Assembly: GCA_012960105.1 (NCBI GenBank)
Contig: DUBV01000005.1
Span: forward strand, 108,862 to 172,861
DNA: 64,000 bases
Origin: Thiotrichaceae bacterium
GTDB lineage: Bacteria; Pseudomonadota; Gammaproteobacteria; Eutrophobiales; Eutrophobiaceae
Reading direction: 5' to 3'
The position numbers were made by a program, and so were the translations under genes. Positions 10,782 to 21,383 of the stretch are shown here, piece by piece (positions within the stretch are counted from its first letter, which is position 1; each line of letters opens with the position of its first letter). A model generated the notes under the pieces. It was not told the DNA's origin. It searched no databases and saw only the letters and a list, made by a program, of their open reading frames with translations.

Positions 10782-12038
10782 ATGTCAGAAAATCTTATTA
10801 ATATTATTAAAGTAGCACTGGTAAATATATTTTATTTTACCCGTTTCTTTCTGCGTCATTTCTATGCCCTTCGGGGCATGCAAACCGCATCGTCACTCGC
10901 GTATACCTCACTGCTTTCTCTTGTTCCCTTAGTTACAGTCATGTTTGGCTTATTTGGCAGCATTTCAGTTTTGCAGGATTTTTCTGATGCAATTCAAGAT
11001 TTTGTCTTTTCCAGCTTTGTACCTGAATTTGGCTGGACGGTGCAATCCTATATCTCCGATTTTTCTACCAAAGCATCGCAACTGACAATAAGTGGTAGTT
11101 TGGTTCTGGTTTTGATAGCCATCATGTTAATGGCGACGATTGATAATGCTTTTAATCGCATCTGGATCGTAAAGAATAAACGTAGCCCAATTGCGCGCTT
11201 ACTGGTTTATTGGGGTGTGTTAACAATGGGGCCGTTATTAATCGGTGCTGGTTTGGCGACAACTTCTTATTTGCTTTCGTTACCCGTTGTTGCTGATGTT
11301 GATACAACATTTAATTTAAAAGCACGTTTGCTTAGTTGGCTGCCTTTTCTAACAACATCAACTGCATTTAGTTTGATTTATATTCTGATCCCGAATTGCT
11401 TTGTGTCAAAAAAACATGCTTTGACGGGCGGTGTTATCAGCGCCGTGTTATTTGAATTAGCAAAATATGGATTCGGAATCTATGTAAAAGAAATGCCGAG
11501 TTATGAAAATATTTACGGTGCTGTTGCAGTCATCCCTCTTTTTCTAATCTGGATTTATGTGTCATGGGTGATAGTTTTGTTTGGTGCCCATATTACATTT
11601 TGTCTTTCATCGTTTCGTTTGCAAGATGAGATAGAACATCGTAGTAAAGGCAGTTGGACGTATCTTGATGCATTGCGAGTACTTGATGTTATGTATCAAG
11701 CGCAAAAAAATGGTGAGACTATTTCTGTTTCTAAATTAATAAAAAATAATATTTTATTGCCGCATCATCAGATGAACGAGCTTCTGGAACATCTGAAAAG
11801 ATTAAAATGGGTTAATCAAAATTCAAGTGATCAATGGTTGTTATCAAAAGATATGAAAGAAACCAGTCTGTATGATTTACATACGGTATTGCCGGTTCGC
11901 TTGCCTATAACTACTAATGAACTAGAGCAAGATAAGTTTTCCAGTAAATTGAAAGCTTGTCTTGCTAATCACCATCAGGAAGTCGCTCAACATTTATCTA
12001 TATCGATACATGATTTTCTTAAAGAGGAAAGTGCGTAA
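10782..12038 (+). CDS. YihY/BrkB family inner-membrane protein
   Basis: 418 residues. The first 290 hold about six membrane segments with the family hallmarks LRGMQTASSLAYTSLLSLVPL and DNAFNRIWIVK; once misannotated as ribonuclease BN. The remaining 130 residues are a soluble cytoplasmic tail with a winged-helix-like look (MNELLEHLKRLKWV), as in the longer proteobacterial members. Exact function is not known; roles in envelope transport have been proposed. It is transcribed divergently from arsC and ends only 5 nt before the convergent PilZ-like gene. Confidence 0.88.
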   Translation: MSENLINIIKVALVNIFYFTRFFLRHFYALRGMQTASSLAYTSLLSLVPLVTVMFGLFGSISVLQDFSDAIQDFVFSSFVPEFGWTVQSYISDFSTKASQLTISGSLVLVLIAIMLMATIDNAFNRIWIVKNKRSPIARLLVYWGVLTMGPLLIGAGLATTSYLLSLPVVADVDTTFNLKARLLSWLPFLTTSTAFSLIYILIPNCFVSKKHALTGGVISAVLFELAKYGFGIYVKEMPSYENIYGAVAVIPLFLIWIYVSWVIVLFGAHITFCLSSFRLQDEIEHRSKGSWTYLDALRVLDVMYQAQKNGETISVSKLIKNNILLPHHQMNELLEHLKRLKWVNQNSSDQWLLSKDMKETSLYDLHTVLPVRLPITTNELEQDKFSSKLKACLANHHQEVAQHLSISIHDFLKEESA

Positions 12039-12043
12039 ACTAC

Positions 12044-13633
12044 CTACCTCGTCTTATAGCTGAATACTTCATAAGATGTTGTCGACTCAAACATAGTGTT
12101 GGCGGCAATCAATTCACTTTTATCGTCAAATTTTATTTCCATTTCTCTTTCAGCAGCATAAAGACCTTTCTCTACTATGATTGAAAGTTCATTCGGATCA
12201 CTGTTGTGACTGACTAAAAATGCTGGTTTGAACAGGCAATCTGCTTTCTTTCCATTACTGGCGCGTAGCGCAACAGGCTTGGCCGTTTCGGCAATAACTT
12301 GTAAGCCTATTTTATGTACGGTTTTACTTACCATTAACCATCGAGTGACCGCTATGTTCCATGAATTGTTTTCACCATCGAGCTTTATACCGACGAGGTC
12401 GCCTACGCGAATTGCTTTTTTGGGTTTATCGTCGCGGATTATTGCGAAGCCGCCGGAACCCTGATCAACAATTCGCCAACCTTCAGGAGTGCAGTGTGTT
12501 CCTGTATGTGAAATAGTTACATCTTCTGAAATATCGATCTCATCTTCTTCATTATCAATATTTGTATCACTTTTGAAGGCATTGCCATTGTTTAAAAAAT
12601 AATAAACCGCACTGATACCAGAAACTACACTTAAGCTGCCCGATTTTGTTTTCCTTGGAAAATAACGTTTAGGTGGAAGCCCCCATGCTTTTAACATATG
12701 TGCGAGTAATGATTTTGCATAAAACGGTGATAGCACAATTGACTGATCGATAGGTTGATCTATCTGAATTAAATCAATTTGTTTTTGTATTAAGTTTTCA
12801 AGCGGGGTTGAATCAAGTAAGCGTGTTTTGTTATTGATATTGGCTTGATCAAACTTTGCATAAGCGACCGCTTTATTATCTGTTTTAAGATCAAAAACAA
12901 AATAACCACTGGTATTTGAAACGGATTGCATCGGATGTATTTGTGTATATTCCACCCAGCTATTAAGTTGTTCGAAAATTTCCCAGATTGCACCAAACGG
13001 TAAATGATGTGGGTCAACCAGAGAAGCCATCATGATGCGTTTATAGGTATGGTCTATGGTCGTGGTAATCTCTTTATTATTGGGGCCCGGTATAGAATAG
13101 ATTTTTTTATGACACTCCATTGATTCAGCGAAGTCATAAATAAAATTAAGTTGTTGCCAAACACTTTTTGGAATTGGTGCGTACTCCAAAAAGCTAAATA
13201 TCAAAGCATGTGATAAGTAATTCATCGACATTAACATTGCTTCAGTGGGTGGTTTGGTTTTTTTCCAAAGCGTTTTTGTATTCAATGCTGAATCAAATGC
13301 GAGCTTACAACTGTAGCTCAGAGAAACAGCGATGTGTTTCAATTGTGTCAGTTGGGTTCCCACTACTTCAATCGTTTGTAATGTATGTTGCGCGCCGGTG
13401 TTTATTTGCGATTCCACATAATATTGATAAGGGCGGTTATAGAGTTCGATTAATTCAATTCGAACTGAAGATTTGATATCTGCTTTATTCGTAGCAATTA
13501 GCGCTTCGTTTAGTAAAGCGCAGGTTTTTTTGAAGTCGAGGTAGGGCAGTGACTCAAGCCATTCCTCAATATAGAGTGGACGAGTCTCTATCTCATCTCC
13601 TTGGGCAGATTTTTTTAGCGGTAGTTGATCCAT
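12044..13633 (-). CDS. Conserved hypothetical protein with a C-terminal PilZ-like barrel
   Basis: 529 residues, no signal peptide or membrane segment, so probably cytoplasmic. The N-terminal 340 residues are mostly helical and unrecognised. The region around residues 385-470 (VDQGSGGFAIIRDDKPKKAIRVGDLVGI, then IAVTRWLM, IGLQVIAE) reads as a PilZ-type beta barrel, with QGSGGFAI at the place of the D/NxSxxG c-di-GMP motif. The partner RxxxR motif is not obvious just before it, so ligand binding is doubtful. It could be an atypical c-di-GMP effector. A second PilZ protein is at 30663-31037. Confidence 0.6.
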   Translation of the reverse strand: MDQLPLKKSAQGDEIETRPLYIEEWLESLPYLDFKKTCALLNEALIATNKADIKSSVRIELIELYNRPYQYYVESQINTGAQHTLQTIEVVGTQLTQLKHIAVSLSYSCKLAFDSALNTKTLWKKTKPPTEAMLMSMNYLSHALIFSFLEYAPIPKSVWQQLNFIYDFAESMECHKKIYSIPGPNNKEITTTIDHTYKRIMMASLVDPHHLPFGAIWEIFEQLNSWVEYTQIHPMQSVSNTSGYFVFDLKTDNKAVAYAKFDQANINNKTRLLDSTPLENLIQKQIDLIQIDQPIDQSIVLSPFYAKSLLAHMLKAWGLPPKRYFPRKTKSGSLSVVSGISAVYYFLNNGNAFKSDTNIDNEEDEIDISEDVTISHTGTHCTPEGWRIVDQGSGGFAIIRDDKPKKAIRVGDLVGIKLDGENNSWNIAVTRWLMVSKTVHKIGLQVIAETAKPVALRASNGKKADCLFKPAFLVSHNSDPNELSIIVEKGLYAAEREMEIKFDDKSELIAANTMFESTTSYEVFSYKTR

Positions 13634-13743
13634 AATATTTATTCTTTATTATTTATAGCCTGTATTTATTGCTTTACTACTTAAAAATGTAGTTTGGTAA
13701 ATACTCTATCAGCAATATCCGTTCCAATAGTTAGTTTTTATTT

Positions 13744-13835
13744 TGGAAATACTGTGATGGACTACTCGTTAAGTGTAGTTCAAGGTAGGCACAACAAACT
13801 TGCATTAGGTTTTCCTTAACCATCAAGTATTTCCA
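13744..13835. repeat. 92-bp inverted-repeat element
   Basis: TGGAAATACT followed after one base by TGATGG (13744-13760) is complementary to CCATCA-AGTATTTCCA (13820-13835): about 16 pairs with a single bulge, enclosing about 59 nt with short inner complementarities. It sits in the 329-bp gap between the divergent PilZ-like gene and acyP and has no coding potential. It could be a miniature mobile element or a structured 5' leader of acyP. No second copy is in the window. Confidence 0.6.
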
Positions 13836-13962
13836 TATATATCAATAAGATATGTTTGTTATTTTGTTTTACAGCATTATATAAATGCTCAAACAAATAC
13901 TAAGCGGAGAATTATGTCTCAATTAAGAGACAGCCATAATGATATTTAAGTGATTGATAATT

Positions 13963-14232
13963 ATGAATAAATCAATAAATTGTTATGTCAGCGGACGCGT
14001 TCAAGGGGTTTGTTTTCGGATGTCGACCAGCCAACAGGCCAAAATACTGGGTTTAACCGGTTGGGTGAGGAATCTGGACGATGGTCGGGTTGAAGTTCTT
14101 GCTAGTGGAAAAGCGCCACAAATAGATCAATTACAAAAATGGTTGGCGCATGGCCCTAGCATGGCAAAGGTTCTGAATATTGAGTACCGAGTTATCGAAT
14201 ACCAGGAGTTTCCAAATTTCTCAATTCGCTAA
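13963..14232 (+). CDS. acyP: Acylphosphatase
   Basis: Small enzyme that hydrolyses carboxyl-phosphate bonds such as acetyl phosphate or carbamoyl phosphate. 89 residues from the ATG at 13963; an in-frame TTG three codons earlier is less likely. Conserved GRVQGVCFR (11-19) provides the catalytic Arg19, and GWVRNLDDGRVE (33-44) the catalytic Asn37, in an alpha/beta sandwich of standard length. It is convergent with proS, one base apart. Confidence 0.94.
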   Translation: MNKSINCYVSGRVQGVCFRMSTSQQAKILGLTGWVRNLDDGRVEVLASGKAPQIDQLQKWLAHGPSMAKVLNIEYRVIEYQEFPNFSIR

Positions 14233-14233
14233 T

Positions 14234-15952
14234 CTAGCTCAGTTTTTCTTTAATAAATTCAATAGCTGTTTCTAAAGAAATATTCTGGTTATCCGTATCT
14301 GTTCTCGCCTTATATTCAATCTCACCGGCATCCAGCCCTTTTTCACTGAAGACCATGCGATGCGGAATACCTATTAATTCCATATCGGCAAACATAACGC
14401 CAGGGCGTTCACGTCTGTCATCAAGAACGACATCTACACCAGCAGCTAACAGTTGCTCATAAAATTCCATAACAGCGTCACGTAGTCGAACTGATTTGTG
14501 CATATTGATAGGAACGAGGGCGAGTTCAAAAGGCGCTATGGATGCGGGCCAGATAATGCCTTTTTCATCATTGTTCTGTTCAATAGTGGCAGCGACGATG
14601 CGCGAGACACCGATGCCATAACAACCCATCGTGAGCGTGGTTGCTTTGCCTTGTTCGTTGAGACAAGTGGCTTTTAATTTAGAACTGTATTTAGTACCGA
14701 GTTGAAAGATATGTCCGACTTCAATACCGCGGGCAAATTCTATTTTTCCGGAACCATCTTCAGCCATATCGCCTTCGCAGACATTACGAATATCAACCGT
14801 AGTTGCTAGTGGACAATCACGTTCCCAATTAACACCCGTTAAATGCTGTCCATCGGTATTCGCACCACAGACGAAATCAGAAACAATACCTGCACTATGA
14901 TCAACATAAACAGTAATGGATGTTTTATCCGATATTCCGACTGGCCCGATTGATCCAACACCACAACCAATTGCAGATTCAATCTCTTTATTGTCTGCAA
15001 AAGTAAGTGGGCTTAATACGCCGTCTAATTTTTCTGCTTTGATTTCATTCAATTCATGGTCGCCTCTCAAAACAAAGGCAACTAACCCGTCATCGTTAGA
15101 TTTAACAATTAGTGTTTTCAAACATTGCGCTGTGTCGATATTCAAAAATTGACTGACTTCTTCAATGCTATGTTGATCAGGCGTATCCACCGTTTCCATC
15201 GTTTTAACGGCTTCAGGCCGAGCTTGTTCAGGTTTTACTGCGACAGCTTGTTCCATATTCGCGGCATAGTCGCCTTTATCAGAAAAGACGATAAGGTCTT
15301 CGCCAGAATCAGCCAATACGTGAAATTCATGCGATTTGCTACCACCAATACTGCCTGAGTCCGCAATCACTGCGCGGAAGTTCAAGCCGACGCGAGTGAA
15401 TATATTTGAATAGGTGGTGTACATCTGTTCGTAGGTTTCTTGCAAAGATTCGTCAGTCAGATGAAAGGAATAAGCATCTTTCATTAAAAACTCACGTGCG
15501 CGCATAATGCCAAAACGTGGTCGCACTTCATCTCTAAACTTGGTTTGAATCTGGTAAAAATTGATGGGTAATTGTTTGTAACTGCGAATTTCACGTCTGG
15601 CCAAATCGGTAATGATTTCTTCATGAGTTGGGCCAAAGCAGAATTCACGGTCATGACGATCATTGATTCTCAATAACTCAGGGCCATATTGTTCCCAACG
15701 TTCAGACTCTTGCCATAACTCAGCAGGCTGAATGGCAGACATCATAATTTCCTGTGCTCCAGCGCGATTCATTTCGTCTCTGACAATCGCTTCTACTTTA
15801 CGCAAAACACGTAACCCTAGTGGTAACCAAGTGTAAATCCCCGAAGCTAATTGTCGGATCATGCCCGCGCGTAGCATTAACTGATGGCTAGCGATCTCGG
15901 CATCGGCAGGTGCTTCACGCAGCGTTGCCATTAATAATTGTGATGTTTTCAT
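14234..15952 (-). CDS. proS: Prolyl-tRNA synthetase, bacterial type
   Basis: Charges tRNA-Pro. 572 residues, the length of the bacterial form that carries the editing (INS) domain between class II motifs 2 and 3. N-terminus [19 protein letters not shown]; motif 2 region [26 protein letters not shown]; motif 3 region [17 protein letters not shown]; then the anticodon-binding domain ([11 protein letters not shown]). The editing domain spans roughly residues 225-400 and would remove mischarged alanine. Monocistronic here, convergent with acyP. Confidence 0.97.
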   Translation of the reverse strand: MKTSQLLMATLREAPADAEIASHQLMLRAGMIRQLASGIYTWLPLGLRVLRKVEAIVRDEMNRAGAQEIMMSAIQPAELWQESERWEQYGPELLRINDRHDREFCFGPTHEEIITDLARREIRSYKQLPINFYQIQTKFRDEVRPRFGIMRAREFLMKDAYSFHLTDESLQETYEQMYTTYSNIFTRVGLNFRAVIADSGSIGGSKSHEFHVLADSGEDLIVFSDKGDYAANMEQAVAVKPEQARPEAVKTMETVDTPDQHSIEEVSQFLNIDTAQCLKTLIVKSNDDGLVAFVLRGDHELNEIKAEKLDGVLSPLTFADNKEIESAIGCGVGSIGPVGISDKTSITVYVDHSAGIVSDFVCGANTDGQHLTGVNWERDCPLATTVDIRNVCEGDMAEDGSGKIEFARGIEVGHIFQLGTKYSSKLKATCLNEQGKATTLTMGCYGIGVSRIVAATIEQNNDEKGIIWPASIAPFELALVPINMHKSVRLRDAVMEFYEQLLAAGVDVVLDDRRERPGVMFADMELIGIPHRMVFSEKGLDAGEIEYKARTDTDNQNISLETAIEFIKEKLS

Positions 15953-16184
15953 ATTATCGGTCTAAGTTTGGGTCTAATTATTTGGGTCTATTTTTATGGG
16001 CTGTTTCAGAAAAACTTCAAAGCTTGAGAATATTCTAAGTGAAGCTTATTAAACGCCGTATCATAAACGATTAATGAAAAGAATGCGTATGCTAAGTAGT
16101 CTTGAATGTATTCAATAATTACAGTGAAATTTTAGCTGTTATTGCGCTGATTTTAGCTATTCTCCCGAATATCGAATACATTGC

Positions 16185-16213
16185 TTGACCTGACCCAATA
16201 ATCTCAGTAACTT
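16185..16213 (+). promoter_or_regulatory. Candidate sigma-70 promoter for ilvBNC
   Basis: TTGACC (16185-16190), 17-nt spacer, TAACTT (16208-16213), giving a predicted start near 16220 and a leader of about 38 nt before the GTG of ilvB. Such a short leader leaves no room for an ilv attenuator. Pattern match by eye only. Confidence 0.4.
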
Positions 16214-16257
16214 CGCGCGTTTCGACGCAATTTATTAACAAACTGGTAAGGCAAGTA

Positions 16258-17991
16258 GTGGCTAAAAATAAAGAGATTTTACGAGGGGCAGACATATTCT
16301 GTCGCGCATTGAAGGACGAAGGTGTTAAACACCTATTTGGTTATCCTGGCGGTGCGGTTTTACATATTTATGATGCACTTTATAAGCAAGATGCTGTAGA
16401 GCATATTCTTGTGCGCCATGAACAAGGTGCAACTCATGCAGCGGATGGTTATGCGCGTGCAACGGGTAAGCCGGGCGTCGTGCTGGTGACTTCAGGTCCG
16501 GGTGCGACTAATGCTGTAACCGGTATTGCTACTGCTTATCTGGATTCTATTCCTCTCGTCGTATTCACCGGTCAAGTGCCTCGAGCCATGATCGGCAATG
16601 ATGCATTTCAGGAAGTCGATTCCATTGGTATTACGCGTCCGTGTGTAAAACATAATTTCCTCGTCAAAGATGTGAAAGATTTGGCGACAACCATAAAGAA
16701 AGCATTTTATATTGCCACTAGCGGTCGTCCCGGCCCTGTAGTGGTTGATATCCCTAAAGATGTTACCGCTGATTCGTGTGAGTACGAATATCCAAAAACA
16801 GTGGTTATGCCTTCGTATAAACCGGTCCTTAAAGGTCATCCTGGGCAGATTAAAAAAGCGGCAGATTTAATTCTGGCAGCGAAGAAGCCGATGATTTATT
16901 CCGGTGGCGGCGTTATTTTAGGTGAGTCCAGTAAAGAATTAAGAGAGTTTACAAAATTACTCGGCTATCCCATTACCAATACCTTGATGGGACTGGGCGC
17001 CTATAAGGCAACGGATAAACAGTTTGTTGGTATGTTGGGTATGCATGGTACCTATGAAGCCAATATGGCGATGCATCAATGTGATGTCTTGATTGCTATT
17101 GGTGTACGGTTTGATGATCGTGTTACCGGCGATTTGGAGAAGTTTTGTCCTAACGCGAAAATTATTCATATTGATGTTGACCCATCTTCTATTGCCAAGA
17201 ACGTTCCTGTTGATGTGCCTATCGTCGGCGATGTTAAACATGTGCTTAAAGATTTAATCGGCTTATTAAAAGCGGATATAAAGAATCTTGATAAAAAAGT
17301 GATTAAGCCGTGGTGGAAACAAATTGATGAATGGCGTGCTATTGATTGTCTGAAATTCGATCGCACTACCGATGTTATTAAACCACAGTATGTTATCGAG
17401 AAGTTATGGGAGCTGACCAAAGGTGATGCTTATGTGACTTCTGATGTAGGCCAACATCAAATGTGGGCGGCACAATTTTATAAATTCGACAAACCACGTC
17501 GCTGGATTAATTCCGGTGGTCTCGGCACCATGGGTTTTGGTATCCCTGCGGCGATGGGCGTTAAAATGGCATTTCCTGATGAGACCGTGGCCTGTATTTC
17601 TGGTGAAGCCAGTCTGGTGATGTGTATACAAGAATTGTCTACTTGTTTGCAATATAACACCGGTATAAAAATCTTAAGTTTGAATAACCGCTACATGGGT
17701 ATGGTGCGTCAATGGCAGGAATTCTTTTATGACAAGCGTTACTCTCATTCCTATATGGAAGCCTTACCTGACTTTGTCAAAATGGCAGAGAGCTATGGTC
17801 ATGTTGGCATGCGTATCGAAAAGACTAGCGATGTCGAAGGCGCGATAAAAGAAGCGCTAGCATTAAAAGACCGTACGGTATTAATGGATTTCGTTACTGA
17901 CCAGACCGAGAATGTCTATCCAATGATCGGTGCTGGAAAGGGTCATCATGAAATGCATTTGTCGACAGATATCAAGAGGGAGCTTGCTTAA
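16258..17991 (+). CDS. ilvB: Acetolactate synthase, large (catalytic) subunit
   Basis: Thiamine-diphosphate enzyme that starts valine/leucine and isoleucine synthesis. 577 residues, GTG start preceded by AAGG. The catalytic Glu lies in RHEQGATHAADGYARATG; domain order is PYR, central FAD/DHAP-like, then PP. The Mg/ThDP site near residue 445 reads SGEASLVM ... SLNNRYMGMV, with Glu where many family members have Asp (GDGS); this variation may be tolerated. First gene of an ilvB-ilvN-ilvC unit, 2 nt before ilvN. The symbol is ilvB/ilvI by convention. Confidence 0.95.
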   Translation: MAKNKEILRGADIFCRALKDEGVKHLFGYPGGAVLHIYDALYKQDAVEHILVRHEQGATHAADGYARATGKPGVVLVTSGPGATNAVTGIATAYLDSIPLVVFTGQVPRAMIGNDAFQEVDSIGITRPCVKHNFLVKDVKDLATTIKKAFYIATSGRPGPVVVDIPKDVTADSCEYEYPKTVVMPSYKPVLKGHPGQIKKAADLILAAKKPMIYSGGGVILGESSKELREFTKLLGYPITNTLMGLGAYKATDKQFVGMLGMHGTYEANMAMHQCDVLIAIGVRFDDRVTGDLEKFCPNAKIIHIDVDPSSIAKNVPVDVPIVGDVKHVLKDLIGLLKADIKNLDKKVIKPWWKQIDEWRAIDCLKFDRTTDVIKPQYVIEKLWELTKGDAYVTSDVGQHQMWAAQFYKFDKPRRWINSGGLGTMGFGIPAAMGVKMAFPDETVACISGEASLVMCIQELSTCLQYNTGIKILSLNNRYMGMVRQWQEFFYDKRYSHSYMEALPDFVKMAESYGHVGMRIEKTSDVEGAIKEALALKDRTVLMDFVTDQTENVYPMIGAGKGHHEMHLSTDIKRELA

Positions 17992-17993
17992 TT

Positions 17994-18485
17994 ATGCGTC
18001 ATATCATTTCCCTATTGATGGATAACGAAGCTGGAGCTTTGTCACGCGTCGCCGGTTTGTTTTCTGCGCGTGCGTTTAATATAGAATCATTAACCGTTGC
18101 GCCGACAGAAGATCCTGACGTTTCGCGTATGACTGTGGTGACTAATGGTTCAGACGCCATCGTTGAACAAATCATGAAGCAATTGAATAAATTGATCGAT
18201 GTTATCAAGGTGGTCGATTTAAATGATACACGTCATATCGAACGTGAATTGATGTTGATTAAAGTATCAACGAAAAAGGCTGCCCGTGATGAAGTAAGAT
18301 GTCTGGTGGATATTTTTCGTGGTCGTATTATTGATGTCACAGAAAATACTTACACAGTAGAAATGACCGGTACTTGCGATAAGCTAGATGCCTTCATCGA
18401 AGCATTGGATCACGACTTGATCCTTGAGGTTGTACGTTCCGGTGTCTCGGGTATATCCCGTGGCGACAAACCGATTCAATCCTAA
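17994..18485 (+). CDS. ilvN: Acetolactate synthase, small (regulatory) subunit
   Basis: 163 residues, the IlvH/IlvN length. N-terminal ACT domain (MRHIISLLMDNEAGALSRVAGLFSARAFNIESL) binds valine for feedback control and activates the large subunit; the C-terminal half (ELMLIKVST, RGRIIDVTENTYTVEMTG) is the ALS_ss_C domain. The start is 2 nt after ilvB stops, and ilvC follows 48 nt later, so the three act together in branched-chain amino acid synthesis. Confidence 0.95.
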   Translation: MRHIISLLMDNEAGALSRVAGLFSARAFNIESLTVAPTEDPDVSRMTVVTNGSDAIVEQIMKQLNKLIDVIKVVDLNDTRHIERELMLIKVSTKKAARDEVRCLVDIFRGRIIDVTENTYTVEMTGTCDKLDAFIEALDHDLILEVVRSGVSGISRGDKPIQS

Positions 18486-18509
18486 GCAAATAAACTTAAA
18501 TATTATTAA

Positions 18510-19550
<1,041 letters not shown>

Positions 19551-19610
19551 TTAAAAGTACAAAGACTTTTAAGTTCTAAGCTATAATGCGTTTTACTATT
19601 TGATTGCCTT

Positions 19611-20276
19611 ATGAAGATGCCAAGTAACCGGTATCCGTTCATTGCTCGTGAAGCATGGCCATTCCTGTTTTTTGTTTTTGGTTTGGCTGTGCTAGCGCAA
19701 TTTCTTATTGGCGCAAGTGCATCTATCGTTTTACTCCTTATCTTTGTTGTTTTTGTTTATCTGTTCCGTGATCCTACTCGCGAGATACCTTCCGAACCCT
19801 TAGCCGTTGTTAGTCCTGTTCATGGCGTGATTACTTTAATTGAAGAGGCTGAAGAAATTCATCCGCATGCAAAGACGATACGAGTACAGATTAATATGCG
19901 AGCTCATGATATCTATTCCTTACGTGGTCCAATTGAAGGCAAGGTCATGGAACAATGGTGTTCTTCTACAGATAAAAATGAATCACGTCGACATTTTGAT
20001 TTTCATATCAAGTCGGATGAAGGTGATGACGTGGTTACGGCTATTCGTTTGCGAGATGTGATTCGTAAGTTTCATGTCTATATGCATTCTGGTGAACGCA
20101 TAGGTCAAGGGCAACGCGGTGGCTATATTTATTTCGGTGGCCTTGTTGATGTGTTTTTACCAATTGAATCAAAAGTAAAAGTCGAAGTTGGGCAATATGT
20201 TGAGTCAGGTAGCAGCGTATTAGCGCATATCATTCATTCCAAAGCAGCTAGCGTAATTCAAGACGAAGATAACTAG
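19611..20276 (+). CDS. Phosphatidylserine decarboxylase homologue lacking all catalytic residues
   Basis: 221 residues, the size of short (type II) Psd, with a hydrophobic anchor at about 14-52 and the Psd beta-rich body. The Psd Asp (SPxDG) is His71 in SPVHGV; the His (DVHVxR) is Tyr102 in HDIYSLRGP; the self-cleavage Ser (FGSRVD) is Gly177 in YFGGLVDVFLP. The flanking residues align without gaps, so these are true replacements, and without that serine no pyruvoyl group can form. It therefore should not decarboxylate phosphatidylserine. Position directly before pssA suggests a role in phospholipid synthesis, perhaps as a scaffold or regulator; that is inference. Confidence 0.8.
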   Translation: MKMPSNRYPFIAREAWPFLFFVFGLAVLAQFLIGASASIVLLLIFVVFVYLFRDPTREIPSEPLAVVSPVHGVITLIEEAEEIHPHAKTIRVQINMRAHDIYSLRGPIEGKVMEQWCSSTDKNESRRHFDFHIKSDEGDDVVTAIRLRDVIRKFHVYMHSGERIGQGQRGGYIYFGGLVDVFLPIESKVKVEVGQYVESGSSVLAHIIHSKAASVIQDEDN

Positions 20277-20388
20277 TCGATATCACGATCGCTGATTTTA
20301 GTTTCATTTCTTTCAGTAAACCCCGTTCAAAGGTAAACTCCATGATATGTTTACTTTTTCTTACAAACTCATAAAGGCCTAAAGTGTG

Positions 20389-21123
20389 ATGAAACGCAGA
20401 CGTGGCATTTATCTATTACCGAATCTGTTTACCACAGGCGCATTGTTTGCTGGTTTCTATTCTATTATTGCGTCGATAAATCAGCACTTCGAAGCCGCTG
20501 CGATAGCCATTTTTGTTGCCATGATACTTGATGGTATGGATGGTCGAATTGCACGAATGACTAATACCCAAAGTGATTTTGGTATGCAATACGATAGTTT
20601 GTCAGACATGGTCTCATTTGGCATGGCACCAGCATTAGTCATGTATCAATGGGCCTTATTTGGAATGGGAAAGCTCGGTTGGTTAGCCGCTTTTGTTTTT
20701 ACGGCGTCAGCCGCATTGAGACTATCACGCTTTAATACGCAAGCTGCAAGTCAGGACAAACGTTATTTTCAAGGTTTACCGAGTCCTGCGGCCGCTGCAG
20801 TTTTAGCCGGAATGATTTGGTGTGGGACAGTTTACAATTTGATTGATGAGACGACATCATTAGTTTTTTGTCTTCCGGTAACGGTTATCCTCGGCATCTT
20901 AATGGTGAGTAATGTTCGTTATCATAGTTTTAAGGAATTTGATCTCAAGGGACGAGTGCCCTTTATGGCTATTCTGGTAATTGTGCCAATATTTGTTTTG
21001 ATTGCGATGGAACCACCATTAGTCTTATTTCTCTTGGCAGCAAGCTACGCTATTTCAGGGCCAATTTTGACTTTGCTTACTTTACGTAAACATCGAGAAG
21101 CTAGAAAAGCGCCCGAATCCTGA
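20389..21123 (+). CDS. pssA: CDP-diacylglycerol-serine O-phosphatidyltransferase
   Basis: Makes phosphatidylserine from CDP-diacylglycerol and serine in the inner membrane. 244 residues with about six to seven membrane segments. The CDP-alcohol phosphotransferase motif is complete at about 47-70: DGMDGRIAR, then FGMQYDSLSD, supplying the four metal-binding aspartates. This is the integral-membrane subclass II enzyme, not the E. coli PLD-type PssA. ATG at 20389 is preferred to the overlapping GTG at 20386. It follows the psd-like gene by 112 nt. Confidence 0.94.
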   Translation: MKRRRGIYLLPNLFTTGALFAGFYSIIASINQHFEAAAIAIFVAMILDGMDGRIARMTNTQSDFGMQYDSLSDMVSFGMAPALVMYQWALFGMGKLGWLAAFVFTASAALRLSRFNTQAASQDKRYFQGLPSPAAAAVLAGMIWCGTVYNLIDETTSLVFCLPVTVILGILMVSNVRYHSFKEFDLKGRVPFMAILVIVPIFVLIAMEPPLVLFLLAASYAISGPILTLLTLRKHREARKAPES

Positions 21124-21135
21124 TTTTCCTTGATA

Positions 21136-21383
21136 CTGAACTAGGACAGTACTTGAATTATATTTAAATCAGTTTATATTCGCGTCTATGAACTCAAGCA
21201 ACATCACAATCAATTCTTTTTCTACTGGCACTCAAGTTCAGCCAGCAGTACTGTCTCGCCTGCTATTCCTTCTGCCCTAAGGGGCTAATAATCGTTTTAC
21301 ACAATCAGGTTTTGTTATCGCGTTTATATAAATAAACGCTAATTTCACATTTGTATTGCTCAGGCTATCAACATAGACTGAGC
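21136..21383 (+). promoter_or_regulatory. Structured leuA leader region, possible attenuator
   Basis: GACAGTACT (21145-21153) pairs perfectly with AGTACTGTC (21247-21255), and the adjacent ACTTGA (21151-21156) with TCAAGT (21232-21237). A competing pairing CTGAACT (21136-21142) with AGTTCAG (21235-21241) cannot form at the same time as the nested one. Two further hairpins follow: GCGTTTAT/ATAAACGC (21320-21339) and GCTCAG..CTAT/ATAG..CTGAGC (21358-21383), the latter ending 21 nt before the leuA ATG. No clear U-tract terminator was found, so control may be at translation or the elements may be unrelated. Confidence 0.45.
21188..21280 (+). CDS. Putative 30-residue leucine-rich leader peptide upstream of leuA
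   Basis: Open frame MNSSNITINS...VLSRLLFLLP ending in TAA at 21278-21280. Five of the last ten residues are leucine, read with CTG, CTA and CTT codons, and the leucine stretch overlaps the 3' arm of a 9-bp long-range stem. This is what one expects of a leader whose ribosome position senses leucine-tRNA. Against it: no recognisable Shine-Dalgarno precedes the ATG and no strong terminator follows. I therefore hold it as a candidate only. Confidence 0.45.
   Translation: MNSSNITINSFSTGTQVQPAVLSRLLFLLP

Noticed and set aside
16258..17991. Acetolactate synthase with Glu in place of Asp in the thiamine/Mg motif (SGEAS)
   Set aside because: From memory Glu variants at this place exist in other proteobacterial enzymes, and the rest of the protein is intact, so I do not call it inactive.
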